A stretch of 7,873 bases of DNA, from positions 1 to 7,873 of the forward strand of contig CAMQBP010000083.1 in the NCBI GenBank assembly GCA_946999025.1. The letters are read 5' to 3'. Position numbers and translations under genes: made by a program. The notes beneath the pieces are model-generated. The model saw only the letters and a program-made list of their open reading frames with translations. It did not search any database and was not told the DNA's origin. Each line of letters begins with the position of its first letter. The first letter of the stretch is position 1. The stretch comes from an uncultured Prevotella sp. (GTDB lineage: Bacteria > Bacteroidota > Bacteroidia > Bacteroidales > Bacteroidaceae). This document shows positions 1 through 5,212 of the stretch, in pieces.

Positions 1-352
1 AAGAGCCGATTTAAGGGCTATTTTTGAGATAAAAAATTGACATTTTTGCATGAAACGTCCGTAGGTATGTCATTCATCACGCTCCACTCTACCCAATAAC
101 ACGACACTTGCATTGAAGTGGTAAAGTTGGTGAAACAATAGAATCAGGATGGTTTTTCACCATCAATCATCATTTCTTTAATGACAAATCCGTGTGTCAC
201 CACGCACAATAAGAGTATTTGCAAGCGTAAATTTTCGAAAGTTTTGTCTATCTTTGCAAGTGAACTTTTAGAGGGCATCGCTGCAAAATGCTATCAATGG
301 CTGAAGTGGTTTTGAGGTCATCTACTTGAAGTTTTGAGAACGATAAAAAAGA
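1..352. other. Non-coding leader upstream of mod
   Basis: I see no convincing gene here. Short open stretches exist (for example about 31 codons ending at the TAA near 210), but they lack a start codon or recognisable content. Two weak inverted repeats lie around 129-164: GGTGAAA (129-135) with TTTCACC (155-161), and GATGGT (148-153) with ACCATC (159-164). They share bases, so the two stems exclude each other. An imperfect direct repeat, TTTGCAAG followed by A/T-rich bases, occurs at 218-235 and 253-269, flanking the candidate promoter. The leader could hold the end of an upstream gene before position 40, but nothing identifies it. Confidence 0.5.
249..256 (+). promoter_or_regulatory. Candidate Bacteroidota -7 promoter element for the mod operon
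   Basis: TATCTTTG matches the TAnnTTTG -7 element used by the primary sigma factor of Bacteroidota. It lies about 100 bases before the mod start and would give a 5' leader of roughly 90 bases. The partner -33 TTTG is not at the usual spacing: the nearest upstream TTTG (218-221) is 27 bases away, so the -33 half is weak or absent. This is the only such element I see before mod, and with gene spacings of 11, 11 and 4 bases downstream it could drive all four genes. Confidence 0.5.
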
Positions 353-2284
353 ATGAACCCTCTCTCTTTTTACGATGATATAAGAATTAACGGAGAATTG
401 ATATATATGGAACACTTAAAAATGCAAAGCCCAGACATCGTGAGTGACAACATGGCTTACATTGCCCAGCGTTGGCCAGAGTGCCTGACAGAGACAAAGG
501 ACGAAAACGGTAAGCTTCGACAGGTGATAGACTTTGACAAACTTCGTCAGGCATTGTCTTCGAATGCCACGGGTGAGGGACAAGAGCGTTATCAGTTTAC
601 ATGGCCCGACAAGCGTCATGCCATACGAATGGCAAACACACCCACCACCAGCACGCTGCGCCCTTGCCGTGAAGATAGTGTTGATTTTGATAATACGCAA
701 AATCTGTATATCGAGGGCGATAACCTTGAGGTGCTGAAGCTATTGCGTGAGTCGTATCTCGGCAAGGTGAAGATGATTTATATTGACCCACCGTATAACA
801 CGGGTGGCGACTTTGTGTATAAGGATAACTTTATTAAAAAGAACTCAGACTACGCCGAAGTATCTGGTGCGTACGATGAAGAGGGCAACCAAATTGCCAG
901 TGAGTTTGAGAAGAATGCCGACACCAACGGTCGTTTCCACACCGATTGGCTGAACATGATTTATCCCCGACTGAAAGTAGCGAGGGACTTACTCTCTGAA
1001 GATGGCGTGATATTCATTTCGATTGATGACAATGAGGTGCATAACTTGCGGAAAGTTTGCGATGAGGTGTTTGGGGGAAGGAACTTTGTGGCGCAACTGA
1101 TATGGGAAAGAGCTTACTCTCCAAAAAACGATGCCAAATATATTTCTAATAGCCACGACTATATCATGATGTTCGCTAAAAATATTCACAGTTTCACAAT
1201 TGGACGATTAGAGCGTACAGCAGAGGCGAATGCACGTTATTCAAATCCCGACTCCGACCCCAGAGGTGTATGGAAAGCAAGTGATATGTCTGTTAAAACT
1301 TACAATGCTGCTTGCGACTATCCCATTAAAACTCCTTCGGGGAAGACCGTAGAGCCTCCAGCAGGACGCTGCTGGAGTCTCTCACGAAACGCGTTTCGTG
1401 AGAGACTCCAAGATAATAGAATCTGGTTTGGTCCTAATGGAGACAGCACACCTGCCATAAAACGTTTTCTGTCTGAATTGAAATTTGAAGGTATGGCACC
1501 AACATCTATTTTGTTCTATAAGGAAGTTGGACATAGCCAAGAAGGTTCGCAAGAAGTTACAGCTCTTTTTGGAGATAAGGGTGTCTTTGACGGTCCTAAG
1601 CCTGTTCGTTTGTTAAGACGCTTGATAACCTTAGCCAACTTGAAAGATGACAGCATAGTATTGGACTTCTTCTCTGGCTCTGGCACAACAGCTCATGCGG
1701 TAATCAAAAATAATGCTGAGAAAGAAATAAAATGTAAATTTATCTGTGTTCAACTGCCCGAAGATATTCCAGAACAAAATCCTGCGCACAAGGCGGGATA
1801 TAAGAACATTTGCGAGATTGGCAAGGAGCGTATTCGCCGAGCTGGAAAGAAAATAAAAGAGGAACACCCCGACTGGAAGGGTGACACGGGGTTCCGTGTG
1901 TTGAAAGTCGACAGCTCTAACATGGAGTACGTGTTTTATACTCCAGCGGCAACAGACATGCAAAGCCTCTTTGCTGATAACATCAAGGCAGACAGAACAG
2001 ATGAAGACTTGCTCTTGCAGGTGATGATGGAACTTGGCATTGCCCTCTCAGAAAATATAGAGAAAACAGAGATAGCTGGCAAGACGGTTTGGAACGTTAA
2101 TCAAGGCTATCTCATGGCTTGCTTTGAGCCAAACGTTTCCGAAGATACTATTACGGCTATTGCTAAGCAGCAACCACAATATTTCGTCATGGCAGACCGC
2201 TCTTTGGCAAGCGACAACGTTGCCGACAACTTCGAACAGCTCTTTGAGGAATACAGTCCCACAACAATTAGAAGAATACTTTAA
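353..2284 (+). CDS. mod: Type III restriction-modification methyltransferase subunit (Mod)
   Basis: DNA adenine-N6 methyltransferase that recognises the target site for a Type III system; it modifies DNA alone and with Res forms the restriction complex. Motif order is that of the beta class: catalytic DPPY (residues 145-148, in MIYIDPPYNTGG) comes first, and the S-adenosylmethionine-binding FSGSGTT (440-446) comes near the C-terminus. Between them lie TDWLNMIYPRLK (about 197-208), the variable target-recognition region (about 245-430) and the conserved block GRCW...DNRIWFG (338-360). The C-terminus (FEEYSPTTIRRIL) has the family's usual ending, so the gene looks complete at 643 residues. Base composition drops inside the recognition region: 1141-1200 has 18 G+C of 60, against 29 of 60 at 901-960. 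A 38-bp palindrome lies at 1373-1410. The start may instead be Met19 at 407. No simple-sequence repeat of the kind that phase-varies mod genes is present. Confidence 0.95.
   Translation: MNPLSFYDDIRINGELIYMEHLKMQSPDIVSDNMAYIAQRWPECLTETKDENGKLRQVIDFDKLRQALSSNATGEGQERYQFTWPDKRHAIRMANTPTTSTLRPCREDSVDFDNTQNLYIEGDNLEVLKLLRESYLGKVKMIYIDPPYNTGGDFVYKDNFIKKNSDYAEVSGAYDEEGNQIASEFEKNADTNGRFHTDWLNMIYPRLKVARDLLSEDGVIFISIDDNEVHNLRKVCDEVFGGRNFVAQLIWERAYSPKNDAKYISNSHDYIMMFAKNIHSFTIGRLERTAEANARYSNPDSDPRGVWKASDMSVKTYNAACDYPIKTPSGKTVEPPAGRCWSLSRNAFRERLQDNRIWFGPNGDSTPAIKRFLSELKFEGMAPTSILFYKEVGHSQEGSQEVTALFGDKGVFDGPKPVRLLRRLITLANLKDDSIVLDFFSGSGTTAHAVIKNNAEKEIKCKFICVQLPEDIPEQNPAHKAGYKNICEIGKERIRRAGKKIKEEHPDWKGDTGFRVLKVDSSNMEYVFYTPAATDMQSLFADNIKADRTDEDLLLQVMMELGIALSENIEKTEIAGKTVWNVNQGYLMACFEPNVSEDTITAIAKQQPQYFVMADRSLASDNVADNFEQLFEEYSPTTIRRIL
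392..409 (+). promoter_or_regulatory. Possible ribosome binding site and alternative mod start
   Basis: GGAGA at 392-396 lies about 10 bases before an in-frame ATG at 407 (Met19 of the longer reading). Mod proteins of this type usually begin close to the sequence that follows this Met (MEHLKMQSPD), so the first 18 residues may be untranslated leader. The ATG at 353 is preceded only by an A-rich stretch, which can be enough in Bacteroidota. The sequence does not decide between them; I lean slightly to 407 on family grounds. Confidence 0.45.
1356..1377. repeat. Nine-base-arm hairpin inside mod
   Basis: CTCCAGCAG (1356-1364) and CTGCTGGAG (1369-1377) are exact reverse complements separated by the tetraloop GACG. 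The right arm shares TGGAG with the larger palindrome that begins at 1373, so in single-stranded DNA or RNA this hairpin and the larger one cannot both form fully. It lies in codons for PPAGRCWS of Mod. Confidence 0.85.
1373..1410. repeat. 38-bp perfect palindrome inside mod coding sequence
   Basis: The 19 bases from TGGAGTCTCTC to the centre are exactly mirrored on the other strand, with no spacer. The centre is AACGCGTT (1388-1395) between 1391 and 1392. The bases flanking both ends (1372 C, 1411 A) break the symmetry. It encodes residues 341-353 of Mod (W through Q, WSLSRNAFRERLQ) in the conserved GRCW...DNRIWFG block, and as far as I recall the family's spacing here, no residues are added. 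The palindrome therefore looks like replacement of coding sequence rather than insertion of an element. Confidence 0.95.
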
Positions 2285-2295
2285 TTTAGATTACC

Positions 2296-4107
2296 ATGAA
2301 ATTCCCAGTCACTAAGATAGACATATCAATATATACAGCCAAAATAGCAAGTTTGCTTAACGATGAAGATTGCGCAATCTTTATTGATACGAATATACTT
2401 TCTCAGCTATACCGATTAAATGATAATGCACGACAAGACTTTTATAGTTGGGTAAAAAAGTGTGGAGATAGATTCCATGTTCCAGCATGGGTTATTCATG
2501 AGTATTCTGATAAAATTTATTCAAAGCAAACCAAAGAATTTCTTACTGAGCTATCTAACGTAAAAAAATATACTGGTGAAATAGAAAAGCTTTCATATTT
2601 TGTAAAAGGATATGCAGGGGCTTCGATGTTAAAAGGAACAGCATATGAGGGGAAAGTTGATTGCTTGAAAAAAGATATAGACAACATTGTTGACGGTTTG
2701 AACAAAATCAGTAAAGCAATTAATAATAGTTTCAATGAGCATCAGTCCAAAGTACACATAGAAATTACGGAGGAATTTGAACCCCATGTGTTAAATACTA
2801 ACATATACACACTTCTCTCAAAGATAAATGATTACTCTTCAAGGTATGATAATAGAATCCCCCCAGGATATAAAGATAGTAATAAAAATGAAAATGCAAT
2901 CGGTGATTTATTGATTTGGCGGGAGATTTTAGACTACTGTTCGATAAATAGGACTGCGAAAGTCATATTCATTACACGCGACAGAAAGCAGGATATTGTT
3001 TATGAACCTAATGAACAAATTCTCGGCTCTGAAGGACGTTGTGCTGCTCCATCTGAAAAAATTAGAATTGCAAAAAACAGTTTGGTTTACGAATTTAAGT
3101 TGGCAACTGGAAGTGAAGATTTTTATATTGTAGATTTTGAGACATTTGTTAAAATTAAAGCAAAGGAATATCGGGACTTGGCCATATCATTCCAAGTAGC
3201 ATCAGCAAATGAAAATGATTCTTCAGACGATACAACTTCGCAAGAAGAAGGAGAAGAGGAAATCACATATCAAAAGACTGAAATTTCAATAGAAGATGAT
3301 AAGTCACAAGTATTGCATGAGAGTCCTCAAACGACTTCAGGAACAGAAGTGGTCACACAACCCCTATATTCAGGTGTTGCACTAATGGATTCTCAGTATG
3401 ATACATCGTTGAAGCACGGCTGCATGGATGATTTTATAACAAACTTAAAAAGTCACAACTGGTATATCCAAAACCCCGCTATAGATAAGCTACTTAAATG
3501 GACCTTCCCAGAAGAAACGAATGAAGCAGATAAGGATTCTGTCTTTGTCCTTGGCAGAAACATTCTCCAAAGTGCAGAAGGCTCCTCGGGAAGTGCTATA
3601 TCCTATATAGAAAACTTATATCTCAATATCCAAAATTGGCCAAAGACCTTTCAGGTTGCTTTAATTGATGGAATTTTATATGAAGTATTCTTTGATTCTG
3701 AGCGAAAAATAAGACCAAGGAGCTTCAAGGCCTCTTTCTTTGAGGATATTTTTAAAAATATTCAAAAATTTGATTGGAAAAATCCATTTGATTTTATAAA
3801 TGCGCAATTATCAAGGGTTACATCACGTTTTGTTCCTAAAGTTGGTGGGCAAGAAAAATATTTATTCTGTTTTGATTTTAATGAACAAGGCAATACAGTT
3901 GGTTTGAAATGTAATGAACAGAATATTAGTTCTACTTTCATAAGCAGATTCACATCTGAATTTGCAGATTCTACCCAAATAAAAGCGGCTTTAATGTCAT
4001 ATTATGCCATTCCACAATCACAGATTCAAGTGGAAGGTATACCTCTATTTCAAGAAAAGATAAAATATATAATGGAAAAAATGGATGACTACAATTTACC
4101 ATTTTAG
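2296..4107 (+). CDS. PIN-like domain protein with uncharacterised C-terminal region
   Basis: A 603-residue protein. Residues about 27-235 resemble the PIN-like (PIN_8/DUF4935-type) fold, whose members are metal-dependent ribonucleases or related nucleases. An early IFIDTN (D31) is followed by PAWVIHEY (E69), then IPPGY (188-192), IGDLLIW (D204) and VIFITRDRKQD (D229, D233). These carry the expected acidic residues, although TRDRKQD differs from the commoner TDDRKEDW. An acidic, low-complexity linker spans about 302-350 (SSDD, QEEGEEE). The C-terminal part (about 370-603), with VFVLGRNILQSAEGSSGSA at 417-435, I do not recognise. There are no membrane segments. The gene lies 11 bases after mod and 11 before the next gene, so it is probably co-transcribed. 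It is conspicuously A+T-rich (2521-2580 has 18 G+C of 60), unlike most of mod and res, suggesting separate acquisition. The frame is intact and substrate unknown. PIN assignment is fairly secure; a role in defence is inferred from context. Confidence 0.82.
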   Translation: MKFPVTKIDISIYTAKIASLLNDEDCAIFIDTNILSQLYRLNDNARQDFYSWVKKCGDRFHVPAWVIHEYSDKIYSKQTKEFLTELSNVKKYTGEIEKLSYFVKGYAGASMLKGTAYEGKVDCLKKDIDNIVDGLNKISKAINNSFNEHQSKVHIEITEEFEPHVLNTNIYTLLSKINDYSSRYDNRIPPGYKDSNKNENAIGDLLIWREILDYCSINRTAKVIFITRDRKQDIVYEPNEQILGSEGRCAAPSEKIRIAKNSLVYEFKLATGSEDFYIVDFETFVKIKAKEYRDLAISFQVASANENDSSDDTTSQEEGEEEITYQKTEISIEDDKSQVLHESPQTTSGTEVVTQPLYSGVALMDSQYDTSLKHGCMDDFITNLKSHNWYIQNPAIDKLLKWTFPEETNEADKDSVFVLGRNILQSAEGSSGSAISYIENLYLNIQNWPKTFQVALIDGILYEVFFDSERKIRPRSFKASFFEDIFKNIQKFDWKNPFDFINAQLSRVTSRFVPKVGGQEKYLFCFDFNEQGNTVGLKCNEQNISSTFISRFTSEFADSTQIKAALMSYYAIPQSQIQVEGIPLFQEKIKYIMEKMDDYNLPF

Positions 4108-4118
4108 TAATAGGAACA

Positions 4119-4466
4119 ATGAATAACATACCAAAAGATACCAACCAAATTTCAGGTTTCAGCTCGCTATATTCGGACATCTGTTCGATTATAGAGGATG
4201 CCCGTGAGCAAGCATACCGTGCTGTCAATGTTTCCCTCACACTTCGCAATTGGATGCTTGGTGAACACATTGCACGTGAAAAACTTGACGGAGAAGAGAG
4301 AGCCGAATATGGAAAACAAGTAATAATCACACTTGTTAAAGAACTAACACATGAGTATGGGAAAGGCTTCAAATTTAACAGTTTATATCAATACATAAAT
4401 ACATACTTATCTACAAGCTATTTCCAAACCTTTTGGACGCAGTGCGTACAAAATCGAAAATGTTGA
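4119..4466 (+). CDS. Residual open frame of the DUF1016 gene (N-terminal domain only)
   Basis: This 115-residue frame is what would actually be translated from the degraded gene. Residues 1 to about 95 are DUF1016 N-terminal domain, a helical region thought to mediate protein or DNA contacts in YhcG-type proteins. The last 20 or so residues (STSYFQTFWTQCVQNRKC) are out-of-frame sequence and resemble nothing. The start has a plausible AGGA (4112-4115) just upstream and an 11-base gap from the PIN-like gene. A free N-terminal domain could still be made, but I see no evidence of a function. Confidence 0.6.
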   Translation: MNNIPKDTNQISGFSSLYSDICSIIEDAREQAYRAVNVSLTLRNWMLGEHIAREKLDGEERAEYGKQVIITLVKELTHEYGKGFKFNSLYQYINTYLSTSYFQTFWTQCVQNRKC

Positions 4467-4476
4467 CTCAGTGCGT
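4436..4476 (+). repeat. Short imperfect direct repeat in the DUF1016 remnant
   Basis: GACGCAGTGCGT (4436-4447) and GACTCAGTGCGT (4465-4476) match at 11 of 12 bases, offset by 29 bases, a non-multiple of three. They encode DAVR and DSVR in different frames. The similarity does not extend through the rest of the 29-base unit, so this may be an old duplication or chance resemblance of two coding motifs. Confidence 0.6.
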
Positions 4477-4556
4477 CAACTATTAGGAATTGGCACGCAA
4501 GATAGAGATTCAGAAGGAAATCTTTCGTCAGCAACAGGCAAATAAAGATTAAAAGG

Positions 4557-5180
4557 ATGAAGTTTAAGTTTAAGATACAACAGTACCAAACCGATGCCGT
4601 AGAGCAGACGGTGGAGGTGTTTAGCGGTCAGCCCTCAAAGCAAGAAGCGAAATATCGGCGTGACTTGGGAAAGACACAAGGGAACATTACATACGAAGAA
4701 GATTATATCGGTTTTCGCAACAATGAGGTTGAGCTGGATAGAAGCCAACTGTTAGATAATATCCATCGCATACAAGGATTGGGCAACATTCCTCGTAGCA
4801 ACGACTTAGTGGCAACCCACGGGTTAGGGGCTTGCTCACTCGACATAGAAATGGAAACGGGAACGGGAAAGATTTACGTTTACATCAAGACAATGTTTGA
4901 GCTGAACAAACGCTACGGGTGGACCAAATTTATTGTTGTGGTGCCCAGTATCGCCATTCGTGAAGGAGTGGCAAAAAGTTTTGCCATGCTCGAAGATCAT
5001 TTCATGGAGCAATATGGTAAGAAGGCTCGTTATTTCATTTATGACAGTAGCAATCTACAAAAGATAGACAGCTACAGCAGTGACGCCAACATTAACGTGA
5101 TGATTATCAACACGCAAGCTTTCAACACATCTTTGAAAGAGGGGCGAGAAACAAAGAAGCTCGTATCATCTACAGCATAA
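4557..5180 (+). CDS. res: Res N-terminal open frame, carrying an altered Walker A motif
   Basis: This 207-residue frame holds the start of Res. Residues 1-196 are genuine: the opening FKIQQYQTDAVEQTVEVF, then METGTGKIYVYIKTMFELN (motif I, residues 99-117) and FIVVVPSIAIREGV (about 124-137). The last 11 residues (RETKKLVSSTA) are frameshift product. In motif I the invariant Thr or Ser after the Lys is Ile106 (ATT, 4872-4874). The family norm is TGTGKT, where that hydroxyl helps bind the Mg-ATP, so ATP hydrolysis is expected to be impaired even if the frameshift is an artefact. One C-to-T change from ACT would explain it. Confidence 0.8.
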   Translation: MKFKFKIQQYQTDAVEQTVEVFSGQPSKQEAKYRRDLGKTQGNITYEEDYIGFRNNEVELDRSQLLDNIHRIQGLGNIPRSNDLVATHGLGACSLDIEMETGTGKIYVYIKTMFELNKRYGWTKFIVVVPSIAIREGVAKSFAMLEDHFMEQYGKKARYFIYDSSNLQKIDSYSSDANINVMIINTQAFNTSLKEGRETKKLVSSTA

Positions 5181-5212
5181 GAGACGATTTTAACTCGCGC
5201 CGACCGATAGAT

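Larger units (their letters stand above)
4119..4552 (+). pseudogene. Degraded DUF1016/YhcG-type nuclease gene
   Basis: The open frame from ATG 4119 runs to a stop at 4464-4466 (115 residues). Its first 90 or so match the DUF1016 N-terminal domain: an AR..A...VN.......W..G..I......RAEYGK.VI..L...L..EYGKGF pattern. Intact family members are usually over 300 residues, with a C-terminal PD-(D/E)XK nuclease domain that is missing here. The family-like reading leaves this frame near 4400-4415 and continues in another as YKLFPNLLDAVRTKS (4412-4456). It then seems to shift again to ENVDSVRQLLG (about 4456-4488). From 4487 the frame of the second segment reads ELARKIEIQKEIFRQQQANKD and stops at 4550-4552, four bases before res. 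I take that as the surviving C-terminal tail after a large internal deletion. What is translated would lack the nuclease. Confidence 0.75.

Noticed and set aside
112..210. A run of about 31 open codons in the leader ending SVCHHAQ
   Set aside because: It is preceded by a stop, has no start codon and matches nothing I recognise; too little to call a gene remnant.
872..889. An 18-base sequence (encoding YDEEGN) shared exactly between mod (872-889) and res (5840-5857)
   Set aside because: The same short peptide is natural at these positions in both families, and similarity stops at once on both sides, so shared codon choice is the simpler explanation than a functional repeat.
1631..1963. Antisense open frame of about 110 codons within mod, and similar antisense frames within res and the PIN-like gene
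   Set aside because: They lie opposite strongly supported coding sequence, have no recognisable content and are explained by codon bias of the sense strand.
353..2284. Phase-variable simple-sequence repeat in mod
   Set aside because: Many Type III mod genes carry tetra- or pentanucleotide tracts; none of these and no long homopolymer is present in this gene.
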